Below, piece after piece: positions 1 to 7,938 of a stretch of 40,122 nucleotides of DNA (the first letter of the stretch is position 1; each line of letters starts with the position of its first letter). A program made the translations under genes and the position numbers. Source of the DNA: Nitrospirota bacterium (GTDB lineage Bacteria > Nitrospirota > Thermodesulfovibrionia > UBA6902). The stretch spans positions 1 to 40,122 of the forward strand of contig JACQZF010000014.1 in the NCBI GenBank assembly GCA_016213945.1, written 5' to 3'. A model generated the notes under the pieces. The model saw nothing but the letters and a program-made list of their open reading frames with translations. It was not told where the DNA came from and ran no database searches.

Positions 1-2
1 CT

Positions 3-80
3 TCACTGGACGACAGGACCCCGTATGAGGCATACTGGAAACTGCCAAGACCCGGAGTTCCAGGAAAACTGGCGGCATGA
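3..80 (+). pseudogene. 3' end of an IS3-family transposase (OrfB), cut by window edge
   Basis: The frame starting at base 3 is open from the window edge and reads about 25 residues to a TGA at 78-80, including RTPYEAYWKLPRPG. A short tail of the type (x)RTPxEAY..LPxPG is typical of the C-terminus of IS3-family OrfB integrase-type transposases. Only the tail is visible, so whether the gene is intact upstream cannot be judged. The stop overlaps the first in-frame ATG of comEC (ATGA). A terminal-repeat-like sequence follows about 25 bases later, which supports the reading. Confidence 0.5.
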
Positions 81-2674
81 AAGCGGATGGTTTCCACCTT
101 AATTCAGCCCCAAAACTGTCCAACCATTGGGGTCCACCTCTCCCTACAAATAATAGCAATTGGTCAATGATCGCCTTCACCGTCTCTTTTATATCAGGGA
201 TTGCCGCATTTAATTTCTTTCCGTTCTTTCCGGCATCAATAATTATTCTGTGCATTGCAATAAGTGTCTTCTTATTTAAGAGGCACAAAGACCTGAAGAA
301 AATATCCTTTATCGTCCTTATCTTTGCATTTGGATTTCTCTACAGTTTTACCCGCCAGGAAAAGGTTCCAGAAATAAATTTGCCGGAGGGCGAGGCGGTT
401 GTTGAAGGCGATGTCATAGATGTTCCTGAGTGGTCCAACAACAAATTACGGTTTACTATTGATCAGGTCTTCATTGACGGGAAACCGTTTCAGGGGAAAG
501 TAAGACTCTATATAGCCCAAGACGAACCAGTCAATAAAGCCTTTGCATCTTACACATTGCCTGCCGGTGAAAAAGTACGCGCTGCCGCAAAATTGAGGGG
601 GCCGAATGTCCTTCATAACCCCGGCGTATATTCACATGATTTGAAGGAAGACGGAATAATTGCTGTCGGCTTCATCAGCCGGATACAGGGCGTTGGCAAA
701 AACACAGGGCTAACGGCATGGATAAACCGGAAACGTCAGTTGCTTGGAGACATCATTGACAACAGCCTTTCACATGAAAACTCTGCCCTGCATAAAGCGA
801 TAATCCCAGGTCTCACAGGCAACATTAATCAGGAGATCAGGGACGCCTTCAGCGTCACGGGGCTTGCGCACATCCTCAGCATATCGGGAACTCACTTCGG
901 ACTGCTGGCCTTTATAATCTTCAAACTCATCAAGACGCTGACAACGTATCTCCCTGAAAAGGCACTGACGAGAATGACCCTGTATATTACTCCTGCCCAG
1001 ATATCCATTCTGGTAACACTGCCTTTGTTAGTGTTGTACGTGCTGCTTTCTGGGATGAGCGCCCCGGCTGTCCGTTCTTTTATCATGATATTTATTTACA
1101 TGCTCGCGCTTTTTTTGGGCAGGAGGGACCAGTGGCTGAACTCCCTGGCAATCGCCGCTTTCATCATTCTCATGTACCAGCCGAAAACGCTTTTTGATCT
1201 TTCTTTTCAGCTTTCTTTCATTGCCGTGCTTTCGATCGGATATGCCGCGGAGAAGAAGTCAGAAGACGGAAGGCAGAACACAGAAAGCAGAACAATGGGA
1301 AGGGCAAGAGTGCATTTATCAACTGATGGCGGTATCTGCACTTTCTTGACTGACAAAGTAAAAACCGTAATACTTATGACCATTGCCGCGGTTGCCGGAA
1401 CGGCCCCTCTGGTCGCGCTTGTCTTCAAGCAATTCCCTTTGATCTCACCGTTATCGAATTTGGTAATAACGCCCCTTGTTTGTTTCGTGATACTCCCGCT
1501 CGGTTTTTTCTCGGCCTTCTTCGCCCTCATATTTCAGATGTCTTCAATGCCGCTTGGCGGTTTGACGGACGTTCTCTCGCGATTTGCGCTCACGCTTGTT
1601 AAAACTTTCTCTCAGGTCCCTCATTCAAACTTTCACATTCCCAACCCGTCAATTGTCATGATAGTTCTTTATTTCCTTTCATTGATATCTATCATTAACC
1701 CCTCTGTGTCTCCACTTGACAAGGGGGGAATTAAAAGGGGGTGGAGACTCTTGCCTCTCGCCCTCGTTATCTGCATCTATTTAATAACTCCGCATTTCAA
1801 GGGCAAGGAATTTAAAGTTACATTCCTTGACGTGGGGCAGGGGGATTCATCCGTGGTGCAATTGCCTGATGGAAAGACAATGCTCATTGACGGAGGCACA
1901 CAGGAGCCGGACACAGGGAGAAGCGTGATCGCCCCGTACCTCTGGTCTAAAGGGATAAGAAGCATTGATTACCTTGTTGCTACCCACCTTCATCCCGACC
2001 ACTATGGAGGGCTCATTTACATAATGGATAATTTTAAAGTAGGGGAGATCTGGCTGAACAGCATGAGGACAAATGAGGCGGAAAACTTTTTCAGAAAAAT
2101 GCTTGAAAAGAAAATCCCGTACCGTGTGCTGGCAAGGGGAGACGCGCTTGAAGCAAAAGGATACCGGATCTACGCGCTTCATCCTTACAAAGAATTCTTC
2201 GCGGATTCGGCAAGGGGACAGTTCTCAAATCAAAACAGCGGCTCTTTGGTCTTGAAGCTCGTATCGGACAACGCATCAATTCTGTTCACCGCTGATATCG
2301 AGACAGAAGCCGAAGAAAACCTTTTGCATCTTGGCAAATGGCTAAAAAGCGATATTATTAAAGCGCCTCACCACGGCGGCAACACGTCAAGTTCGGAAAA
2401 ATTTCTGAAGGCTGTCAATCCTCAAACGGCAGTTATGAGTGTGGGAAAACATAACCAGTATAACCACCCTCACAAAGAAACGCTTGAACGATATGGACAC
2501 GCAGGCGCAATGATTTACAGGACTGATGTTAACGGCGCCGTTACGATGACCTCTCGTGATAACGCCGGAGGATTGCCTTATAAAATTAGGACCTACTGGG
2601 ACAATGAATTCAGGAAAGTCTCAGCGTGGCGGGATGAGATAAGTAATTTAAGATTATTACTCTTCTGTCTTTAA
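77..2674 (+). CDS. comEC: ComEC/Rec2 family DNA uptake channel protein
   Basis: ComEC is the inner-membrane channel that carries single-stranded DNA into the cytoplasm during natural transformation. The 865 residues show an N-terminal membrane and OB-like region (DUF4131), a multi-helix Competence domain containing GLAHILSISGTHFGLLA near residue 265, and a C-terminal metallo-beta-lactamase-like domain with FLDVGQGDSS and ATHLHPDHYGG (about 575-640) plus APHHGG later. Start choice is uncertain. Residues 1-30 are encoded by IS-derived DNA, and the hydrophobic native-looking N-terminus begins at Met31 (base 167), which has no clear Shine-Dalgarno. A low-complexity stretch (about 1254-1356) and an SPLDKGG-type repeat (about 1699-1745) sit in frame. 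The 3' end overlaps the convergent TPR gene by 18 bp. Confidence 0.9.
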   Translation: MKADGFHLNSAPKLSNHWGPPLPTNNSNWSMIAFTVSFISGIAAFNFFPFFPASIIILCIAISVFLFKRHKDLKKISFIVLIFAFGFLYSFTRQEKVPEINLPEGEAVVEGDVIDVPEWSNNKLRFTIDQVFIDGKPFQGKVRLYIAQDEPVNKAFASYTLPAGEKVRAAAKLRGPNVLHNPGVYSHDLKEDGIIAVGFISRIQGVGKNTGLTAWINRKRQLLGDIIDNSLSHENSALHKAIIPGLTGNINQEIRDAFSVTGLAHILSISGTHFGLLAFIIFKLIKTLTTYLPEKALTRMTLYITPAQISILVTLPLLVLYVLLSGMSAPAVRSFIMIFIYMLALFLGRRDQWLNSLAIAAFIILMYQPKTLFDLSFQLSFIAVLSIGYAAEKKSEDGRQNTESRTMGRARVHLSTDGGICTFLTDKVKTVILMTIAAVAGTAPLVALVFKQFPLISPLSNLVITPLVCFVILPLGFFSAFFALIFQMSSMPLGGLTDVLSRFALTLVKTFSQVPHSNFHIPNPSIVMIVLYFLSLISIINPSVSPLDKGGIKRGWRLLPLALVICIYLITPHFKGKEFKVTFLDVGQGDSSVVQLPDGKTMLIDGGTQEPDTGRSVIAPYLWSKGIRSIDYLVATHLHPDHYGGLIYIMDNFKVGEIWLNSMRTNEAENFFRKMLEKKIPYRVLARGDALEAKGYRIYALHPYKEFFADSARGQFSNQNSGSLVLKLVSDNASILFTADIETEAEENLLHLGKWLKSDIIKAPHHGGNTSSSEKFLKAVNPQTAVMSVGKHNQYNHPHKETLERYGHAGAMIYRTDVNGAVTMTSRDNAGGLPYKIRTYWDNEFRKVSAWRDEISNLRLLLFCL
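103..148. mobile_element. Probable right inverted-repeat end of an IS3-like element
   Basis: On the minus strand the sequence starting at 148 reads TGTAGGGAGAGGTGGACCCC and continues AATGGTTGGACAGTTTTGG. This matches the general style of IS3-family termini (TG at the tip, then GTGGACCCC and later GGACAG). It lies just downstream of the transposase-like tail. The left end is outside the window, so the repeat pair and target duplication cannot be checked. Confidence 0.45.
1699..1745. repeat. SPLDKGG-type dispersed repeat inside comEC
   Basis: The stretch CCCCTCTGTGTCTCC...GACAAGGGGGGAATTAAAAGGGGGTGG closely resembles the reverse complement of 21175-21220, upstream of nuoG, and is related to 32026-32099. 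Here it is read in frame as SVSPLDKGGIKRGW between two parts of ComEC without breaking the frame. Confidence 0.65.
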
Positions 2675-3295
2675 TCTGTCTTCCAGATCCTTTGCGAGGT
2701 CCTCGTCAATTCTCCTGAGGGCCTCTTGTTCCTTTTTAGCTGAACTAAAATCGTGCGCTTTTATATAGAGCATTCCGAGGCGGTGGTGCGCCTCAGCGGA
2801 TTTCGGATTGATCTTCACGGCCATCTTATAAGCATCAATCGCGTCCTTGTTTCTACCGTTTTCGCTGTAAATATTGCCGATGGTGTAATACGCCTTTTCA
2901 TGCTTCGGATCGAGCTTGACGAGTTTCCTGAGCGCGTCTATCGCATTATCATCTTTGCCTAACATTGAGTATAAAACACCAAGCGAATAATGGGCTTCAG
3001 CATGTGAGGGATTGTATCTTACGGCATTTTTGTATTCTTCAAGCGCCTCTGTGTATCTGTGGAGCCCGAAATAGGATTGACCGAGACGGTAATGCGCCTC
3101 CGCAAAGTCAGGCCTGAGCCGTATGGCATGTTTAAACGCATCTATCGCCTCTGAATACTCTGCGCTTTCAAGGTCTCTGCTGCCTATTTCAAAGAATGTG
3201 TCCGCAGTAGGTTTTTGTGCATGAGCCTCCAGAGTTAAAAAAACAATCGATAAAAGGGTAAAAAAAACAAGCCGTAAGAACCTTTGCGTGCACAT
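2657..3295 (-). CDS. Exported tetratricopeptide repeat protein
   Basis: A 212-residue protein with an N-terminal signal peptide (hydrophobic RLVFFTLLSIVFLTL, likely cut after AHA-Q). About five TPR units follow, each with the AEAHYxLG...AIxAxKxAxxxNP pattern, filling residues 30-205. TPR arrays scaffold protein-protein contacts, and the partner here is unknown. It lies 126 bp downstream of the large secreted protein on the same strand. It has its own promoter-like hexamers (TTTACA-N18-TAGAAT) ending about 9 bases before the ATG, and no Shine-Dalgarno. The 3' end overlaps comEC. Confidence 0.85.
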   Translation of the reverse strand: MCTQRFLRLVFFTLLSIVFLTLEAHAQKPTADTFFEIGSRDLESAEYSEAIDAFKHAIRLRPDFAEAHYRLGQSYFGLHRYTEALEEYKNAVRYNPSHAEAHYSLGVLYSMLGKDDNAIDALRKLVKLDPKHEKAYYTIGNIYSENGRNKDAIDAYKMAVKINPKSAEAHHRLGMLYIKAHDFSSAKKEQEALRRIDEDLAKDLEDRLKTEE

Positions 3296-3304
3296 GGTGT
3301 ATAG

Positions 3305-3334
3305 ATTCTATCAAAAACTTATTTTTTTTGTAAA
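3305..3334 (-). promoter_or_regulatory. Candidate promoter of the TPR gene (near-leaderless)
   Basis: On the minus strand TTTACA (3334-3329), an 18-bp spacer and TAGAAT (3310-3305). The expected transcription start is near 3298 and the ATG begins at 3295, so almost no 5' leader would exist. Confidence 0.45.
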
Positions 3335-3377
3335 TAAAATAAATCAGCCGCCAGCACTCTTGAATTTTTTCAGAATA

Positions 3378-3404
3378 AAAGGAAAGAACCCGGTACAAAC
3401 CGGG
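3378..3404 (-). terminator. Candidate terminator after the FnIII/MopE-like gene
   Basis: Read on the minus strand, CCCGG-TTTGTA-CCGGG is followed by the T-rich run TTCTTTCCTTTT, starting 17 bases after the stop codon of the 742-residue protein. The stem is short (5 bp), so confidence is moderate. Confidence 0.5.
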
Positions 3405-3420
3405 GCTCTCTCCCTGCTCT

Positions 3421-5649
3421 TTACTTAACGGTTACATACACTGTTTTGTACTCTGCCTGGTTGACATCGTAAATGCCGTTCATGTTTGTGTCAACCTTGA
3501 AATGGAAACTGTACGTACCTCTTAATAGCCTTGATGTGTTTAAAACCGTGACAACTGCTGTTTCAACAAGCGCCCCCTGATAATAATATGAAGTGCCTCT
3601 TTTCCATCTCCTAATTGACGAATCATAGTAGTTCCATGAATTATTGAACCCCATAAGCACCCACCAGTCAGCATTTACCCCGGAATAGCTTCCCGGGAGA
3701 AGGTCAATTGTTACCTTAACATTTTGACCTTTTGTCACTGTGACTGTCCCCTCTAATCCGTTAACCCTGATTTTTGGGACCGGTTTAACAACTTCTATCC
3801 CCGTGCCTGCAAGAGGGATATTAAATACAGGAGTTTGAGGATCGTTGGAAGGTATGGAGAGATTAGCATTCATTAAACCTGCCGATGCAGGCAGAAATTT
3901 CACATCGATCGTACAGCTTTCAGATGGTGAGAGCGTACGGCTGGAACAATTATCTTTGCCGTCTGCCTTGATGAAATTAGATGCGTGTGCGCCGTCGACG
4001 GTGATTGTTTTTATCGAGAGGGATTTTGTGCCCGCATTTGCAATCAATATTGTATGCGGCAAGGATGACATCTGGATCGGGCTTGAAAATTCAAGCTGGG
4101 TCGGTTTGCATGTTACCCAAACATTATCAAACGCCCAGAATCCATCCGCCGTATTGTTCAGATATCTAAATCTTGCTTTCGCGTCCCTGGCACCAGCAGT
4201 ATCACTTATATCAATTTCTTTAAATTCCGGCGCCGGATATCCGTCATCCGTTTGCATAAGCGCTTTGTTCATCCAGTTGGTTCCGCCATCACTGCTTGTA
4301 TCCACTTCGACATTGCCTGTATTCCGATGATACTGGTTGTCAAATGCGAGCGCGACAGCGCTGCATGAGGCAGCATTAAACGGCGCGGTTACAAGTTCAT
4401 CGTTGCCAGTCGCGGAACACGCTGAATCAATTATTGAATACGGCGCTACAAACGGATAATCTATGGTCCTGCTGCATGTATTGCTTGAATTCCATGCTCC
4501 CAGAGCTGACCAAGTATCTGGTATTCCTTTTGAGAAATCTTCGGTTAACAAAACCTTGCTCACCTTTATAGCAGGTAAACATCCCTCATCTACCTGCCCA
4601 TCACAGTTGTTGTCCCTTCCATCACAAACTTCAGCGGTAGGAGCATAAAGTTCACAGGTATCTATAAGTTTGCCGTTTGTGCATTGCTGAACTCCCGTTG
4701 ACGCACAAGCCCCTATCCCGCATGTTGTAGTCGCTGGAGTGATACCGTCATCCACCAGTCCGTTACAGTCGTTGTCTATCCCATCACAGGCTTCAACTGC
4801 CCCGGGTTTAATAGCTGAGCTATTATCATTGCAGTCAGTGCTGGTTGTTACATAACCGGCAGGCTTTGTACAGCTCTGTACTGAAAGCGAGGCATTGCCG
4901 TAACTATCCCCGTCGGCGTCTCTATAATATGTGTTTATTAGACCTTCGTCTATCTGGCCGTCGCAGTCGTTGTCTATCCCATCGCAGACTTCAGCGGTTA
5001 GCGAGCCGGGAGTGCAGGTATCAACAAGTTTGCCGTTTGTGCATTGCTGAACTCCCGTTGAGGCGCAAACCCCTGTCCCGCACATTGTGGGTGTTGGCAC
5101 ATACCCATCATCTGCAATCCCGGAGCAGTTTTCGTCAATACCGTTACAAACAGAATCATCTGAGTTTGGATGAATGGCAGGATTGTTGTCGTTGCAATCA
5201 TTGCCAGCTATTGTTTTGCACCCTGCAGGCTCGCAACCGGTTCCTGTGCATGAGCCGTCTATTGATGCGTCTACGTAACCATCGCCGTCATTATCGCAAT
5301 AGTAATTAATGGCATTTAAGGACTGTATTGTTTTGTTTGTTTCATTAGAATAAGCGCTTTCGTTGCGGTTTGTATCGTAAGCAGTCACTGAGAAATAATA
5401 AGTGAATCCTTCTGACAGATTCGCTACTGTATAGGTTGTAACATTACCAACGTCAATGCTCTGTGAATAATTACCGGATTGAGTGCTGAAATAAATTTTG
5501 TATCCTGTAAGGCTGGCAACAGGTGTTCCAGGCGGATCCCATGAGAGTATTACGTCCGCAGCAAATAAAGGGGATAAAAGAAGAAGATTGATTATTACTG
5601 CAAAAGTTATCCTTATATAAATAGATTTACATTTGAAATTGTTCAGCAT
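3421..5649 (-). CDS. Secreted FnIII / MopE-like Cys-Asp repeat / anchor-D protein
   Basis: A 742-residue secreted, multi-domain, probably cell-surface or matrix protein. In order: signal peptide (1-31, cut near FAA-DV); fibronectin type III (about 33-108); a MopE-like block (about 117-358) with repeated CDGIDNDCDGQIDEG-type motifs typical of putative metal-binding repeats, with two near-identical CASTGVQQCTNGKL copies; a beta-sandwich-like region with paired cysteines (about 365-510); an ASPM/SPD-2/Hydin-type 'choice-of-anchor D' domain (about 520-617); and a C-terminal beta-rich domain ending in a Lys. The start has a strong AGGAGG 9 bases upstream. A c-di-GMP-I riboswitch and a hairpin precede it, so expression is probably tied to the sessile/motile switch. 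The exact function is unknown; adhesion or matrix use is inferred. Confidence 0.85.
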   Translation of the reverse strand: MLNNFKCKSIYIRITFAVIINLLLLSPLFAADVILSWDPPGTPVASLTGYKIYFSTQSGNYSQSIDVGNVTTYTVANLSEGFTYYFSVTAYDTNRNESAYSNETNKTIQSLNAINYYCDNDGDGYVDASIDGSCTGTGCEPAGCKTIAGNDCNDNNPAIHPNSDDSVCNGIDENCSGIADDGYVPTPTMCGTGVCASTGVQQCTNGKLVDTCTPGSLTAEVCDGIDNDCDGQIDEGLINTYYRDADGDSYGNASLSVQSCTKPAGYVTTSTDCNDNSSAIKPGAVEACDGIDNDCNGLVDDGITPATTTCGIGACASTGVQQCTNGKLIDTCELYAPTAEVCDGRDNNCDGQVDEGCLPAIKVSKVLLTEDFSKGIPDTWSALGAWNSSNTCSRTIDYPFVAPYSIIDSACSATGNDELVTAPFNAASCSAVALAFDNQYHRNTGNVEVDTSSDGGTNWMNKALMQTDDGYPAPEFKEIDISDTAGARDAKARFRYLNNTADGFWAFDNVWVTCKPTQLEFSSPIQMSSLPHTILIANAGTKSLSIKTITVDGAHASNFIKADGKDNCSSRTLSPSESCTIDVKFLPASAGLMNANLSIPSNDPQTPVFNIPLAGTGIEVVKPVPKIRVNGLEGTVTVTKGQNVKVTIDLLPGSYSGVNADWWVLMGFNNSWNYYDSSIRRWKRGTSYYYQGALVETAVVTVLNTSRLLRGTYSFHFKVDTNMNGIYDVNQAEYKTVYVTVK
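4672..5087. repeat. Internal direct repeat in the MopE-like coding region
   Basis: About 60 bases at 4672-4731 recur with few changes at 5028-5087 (both begin AAGTTTGCCGTTTGTGCATT). They encode the repeated CASTGVQQCTNGKL.DTC module. The high DNA identity suggests recent duplication or gene conversion between modules. Confidence 0.75.
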
Positions 5650-5674
5650 GCTTGCTACCTCCTATATTTAAGCT

Positions 5675-5710
5675 AAGAAGCCTGTTTCCGATAGGCGAAA
5701 CAGGCTTCTT
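5675..5710 (-). terminator. Strong hairpin between riboswitch and start codon (expression platform)
   Basis: A perfect 14-bp stem (5675-5688 with 5697-5710) and an 8-base loop lie between the GEMM aptamer and the Shine-Dalgarno of the secreted protein. Only a weak U-rich tail follows (TTAGCTTAAATA), so it may act as a terminator or as a stability or translation element. Confidence 0.6.
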
Positions 5711-5730
5711 CCGAAAATAAACGCAGTGGC

Positions 5731-5824
5731 AAGCACTGTTTCTTCGACGACCCGGCTATCCCTTCAAAGGACCCGTGGCTTTGTGCCCCCTGGTTACCCA
5801 GGGTTTACCTTTTCGGAAACACTT
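5731..5824 (-). ncRNA. Cyclic di-GMP-I (GEMM) riboswitch
   Basis: On the minus strand the sequence shows the GEMM-I core: AAGGTAAACC, a CCCTGG-GTAA-CCAGGG hairpin with a GNRA tetraloop, GGCACAAAGCCACGGG, then a second hairpin ending in ATAGCCGGGTCGTCG. Flanking AAGTGTTTC and GAAACA..CTT can form the closing P1 stem. The base equivalent to Vc2 G20 appears to be G by my alignment, which favours c-di-GMP over cGAMP. The aptamer sits about 80-175 bases upstream of the secreted FnIII/MopE-like gene, with a strong hairpin between them. Confidence 0.88.
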
Positions 5825-6110
5825 CTTTATGTAATCTTGAATTATGATATGCTAAACAGGAACAGGCTATCCGTGATTTAAATCACTATTGGATTTGCAT
5901 ATATTGAGCAATAAATATGACTCGCTGATTTAATTAGTTAACGGGAGTAATTCTATCATTTTTTCAGCCCAGCAAAGTGCCGGGCGCTTTGGGAAGCTGA
6001 AGCACGATCGATCCAGGAAATATTTCCCTGCGTATTTGGCGCAACGGTTCAAGCAGTTCAAACTAATGTATTGATATATATTGTTTGAGGCGGTTAAATT
6101 CGGAGGCCTG
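5825..6110. other. Intergenic region between riboswitch leader and MATE gene
   Basis: This AT-rich 286-bp stretch separates two divergent genes. It must carry the promoter of the riboswitch transcript and that of the MATE gene. I see ATCATAAT near 5841-5850 as a weak minus-strand -10 candidate but no convincing -35. No gene is supported; the minus-strand ORF at 5930-6232 has no family resemblance and overlaps the MATE start. Confidence 0.4.
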
Positions 6111-7475
6111 GTGACGGAACAAAACAACGCTGTTAATCTTACAACAGGAAGCATATGGAGGAACATATGGCATATGTCGTGGCCTATGTTGCTGGTAATG
6201 TTTTTCAATTTTCTTGTCGGCCTTACCGACATATATGTTGCCGGATTCCTCGGCCCCGATGTACAGGCCGTCGTTGGTTTTGTCGGTCAGCTTTTTTTCT
6301 TTAACATCATTGTGGCAAATGCCATCAGCATCGGGACAGTGGCGATAGTTTCGAGAGCGGTCGGCGCAGGCGACTTAGAAAACTCCCTCTCTACAGCAAG
6401 ACAGTCTCTTCTCTTTGCAGTTGGATGCGCACTGGCGCTTACGGCTGCTTGTCTTTTATTTCAGGAACAGATTATTTCGCTTGCGGGTTTTTCGGCAGAC
6501 TTACGGCAGACAGCAGTGGACTTCTTTGTGATCTTCACATTCTCACTCGCGCCGAATTATATAGTGATAATCGCCAACGCCATTTTCAGGGCTGGCGGCG
6601 AGGTGAAGCTGATGCTGATCACGATGTTCTTTGTAAGCCTGATTAATATAGCGCTGAATTTTTTTCTGGTCTTCGGGATATTTTCATTCCACGGCATCGG
6701 GTACAAAGGCATTGCCTTAGCTACCGCTGCTGCTATGTCAGCAGGCACGATCATTTGCGTTGTCCTCTTCAGGAAAAGCATGTGGAGGGATGTCTTTTCA
6801 GGCTATTGGAATGTGTCTGCTGCTTTGGTCAGGCGTATATTTATTTTAAGCTGGCCCGCAGCCCTTATACAGATATCGTGGACTGCTGGCAACATCTTTC
6901 TCTACAATATTTTGAGCCGTCTTCAGGAGGGAAGTGTCACGGCAATGGCCGCGCTTACAAACGGCCTGAGGATCGAGGCGTTCATTTATCTCCCGGTATT
7001 CGCGCTGAATATGGCGGCTGCAGTGCTTACAGGCCAGAACCTCGGTGCAGGAGAACCTGAAAGGGCGGAAAAGATAGGCTGGAAGATATCGCTTTCAGGA
7101 GTCGCCTTTGTCAGTCTTATAGCGTTGCCTGTTTTCATATGGGCAGGGGAGATTTCCTCGCCGGTGGCAAAGGAACAGCATGTGCTTGATGAGACAATCC
7201 GGTATCTTAGGATAACCATGCTGTCTGAGCCGTTTATGGCTATCAGTGTTGTTTTGGGCGGATGTCTTATGGGCGCAGGCGATACAAAAGGGGCCATGCT
7301 CGTCATTGTGAGCACTCTCTGGATCATCCGTCTGCCGCTTGCATATCTCCTCGCTGTCGTTGCGGGGTACGGCGCAGCCGGGGTCTGGTGGGCGATGGTC
7401 GCCTCTATGTTTTTCCAGGGCGGTGCCATGACAATGCGGTTCAGAAAAGGGCGGTGGAAAAATGTTGCCCCCTAA
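6111..7475 (+). CDS. MATE family multidrug/Na+ efflux transporter
   Basis: An inner-membrane exporter of the multidrug and toxic compound extrusion family, which exchanges organic cations or metabolites for Na+ or H+. The protein has about 454 residues, the usual MATE length, with roughly 12 hydrophobic helices and two related halves. Family-like stretches are SWPMLLVMFFNFLVGLTDIYVAG near the N-terminus, NAIFRAGGEVK near residue 155 and GAGDTKGAM near residue 390. I choose GTG 6111 as start because CGGAGG lies 4-9 bases upstream; an in-frame TTG at 6081 lacks a ribosome site. The substrate is not predictable from sequence. Neighbours give no operon partner. Confidence 0.88.
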   Translation: MTEQNNAVNLTTGSIWRNIWHMSWPMLLVMFFNFLVGLTDIYVAGFLGPDVQAVVGFVGQLFFFNIIVANAISIGTVAIVSRAVGAGDLENSLSTARQSLLFAVGCALALTAACLLFQEQIISLAGFSADLRQTAVDFFVIFTFSLAPNYIVIIANAIFRAGGEVKLMLITMFFVSLINIALNFFLVFGIFSFHGIGYKGIALATAAAMSAGTIICVVLFRKSMWRDVFSGYWNVSAALVRRIFILSWPAALIQISWTAGNIFLYNILSRLQEGSVTAMAALTNGLRIEAFIYLPVFALNMAAAVLTGQNLGAGEPERAEKIGWKISLSGVAFVSLIALPVFIWAGEISSPVAKEQHVLDETIRYLRITMLSEPFMAISVVLGGCLMGAGDTKGAMLVIVSTLWIIRLPLAYLLAVVAGYGAAGVWWAMVASMFFQGGAMTMRFRKGRWKNVAP

Positions 7476-7534
7476 CTATTCAGCCTTTTGAAACGTTCGA
7501 CGTTTGGAACTGTTTAAACTGCTTTCAACACTCA

Positions 7535-7563
7535 TTGACAACCGTGCGGGGACGTGTTAAGCT
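7535..7563 (+). promoter_or_regulatory. Candidate promoter for the cold-shock leader
   Basis: TTGACA at 7535-7540, a 17-bp spacer and TAAGCT at 7558-7563. The -35 is perfect but the -10 keeps only the T, A and final T. It would start a transcript near 7570 that meets a strong terminator about 30 bases later. Confidence 0.35.
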
Positions 7564-7597
7564 CAATTCAGAATTTTGGAAGTTTTTGTCGTTTATG

Positions 7598-7632
7598 AGG
7601 CCACAAAGATTTTGAACTTTGTGGCCTTTTTT
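7598..7632 (+). terminator. Intrinsic terminator upstream of csp (possible attenuator)
   Basis: An 11-bp perfect stem (7598-7608 with 7617-7627), 8-base loop and a run of Ts to 7632. It may end MATE transcription. A TTGACA lies between the MATE stop and this hairpin, so it may instead be a leader attenuator of the cold-shock gene. Confidence 0.8.
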
Positions 7633-7683
7633 AATTGTTGAGACCTTCTGAGATTTTAATTTATTGAAAAGGAGGTAAAAGAA

Positions 7684-7884
7684 ATGAATCAGGGAACTGT
7701 AAAATGGTTTAACGACCAAAAAGGTTTTGGCTTTATTGCATGTGAAGACGGAAGTGAAGCATTTGTTCATCATACGGCCATCCAGGGCAACGGATATAAA
7801 TCCCTTGCCGAAGGTGATTCCGTAAGCTTTGATACTGAGAGCGGTCCGAAAGGCCCCAAGGCTATCAATGTTGTCAAACTGTAA
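7684..7884 (+). CDS. Cold-shock domain protein (CspA family)
   Basis: A 66-residue single cold-shock domain protein of standard length. It begins [18 protein letters not shown] and contains the RNP1 motif KGFGFI and an RNP2-like AFVHH. Such proteins bind single-stranded RNA or DNA and melt RNA structure at low temperature or under stress. The start has a strong AAGGAGG 8-14 bases upstream. The 5' leader holds a strong terminator hairpin about 50 bases before the start, and a second hairpin follows the stop. The paralogue type cannot be set from sequence alone. Confidence 0.95.
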   Translation: MNQGTVKWFNDQKGFGFIACEDGSEAFVHHTAIQGNGYKSLAEGDSVSFDTESGPKGPKAINVVKL

Positions 7885-7891
7885 ATAGACA

Positions 7892-7925
7892 GAGAAGGCC
7901 CCTTCCAGGTGGATGGGGCCTTCTC
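7892..7925 (+). terminator. Terminator-like hairpin after csp
   Basis: A perfect 11-bp stem GAGAAGGCCCC/GGGGCCTTCTC with a 12-base loop lies 8 bases after the csp stop. The T-tract is weak (TTCTCATTCA), so read-through into the next gene is possible; that gene starts 14 bases later with its own AGGAGG. Confidence 0.6.
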
Positions 7926-7938
7926 ATTCAGGAGGAAC

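Noticed and set aside
3845-5309. Plus-strand ORFs opposite the MopE-like gene (e.g. 154 codons at 4845)
   Set aside because: They are antisense shadows of a strongly supported repeat protein.
5930-6232. 100-codon minus-strand ORF upstream of the MATE gene
   Set aside because: It overlaps the MATE start, shows no domain or ribosome site, and its residues look like a frame shadow.
7262-7615. 117-codon plus-strand ORF across the end of the MATE gene
   Set aside because: Most of it is an alternative frame of a clear MATE gene, and it runs into the csp-leader terminator.
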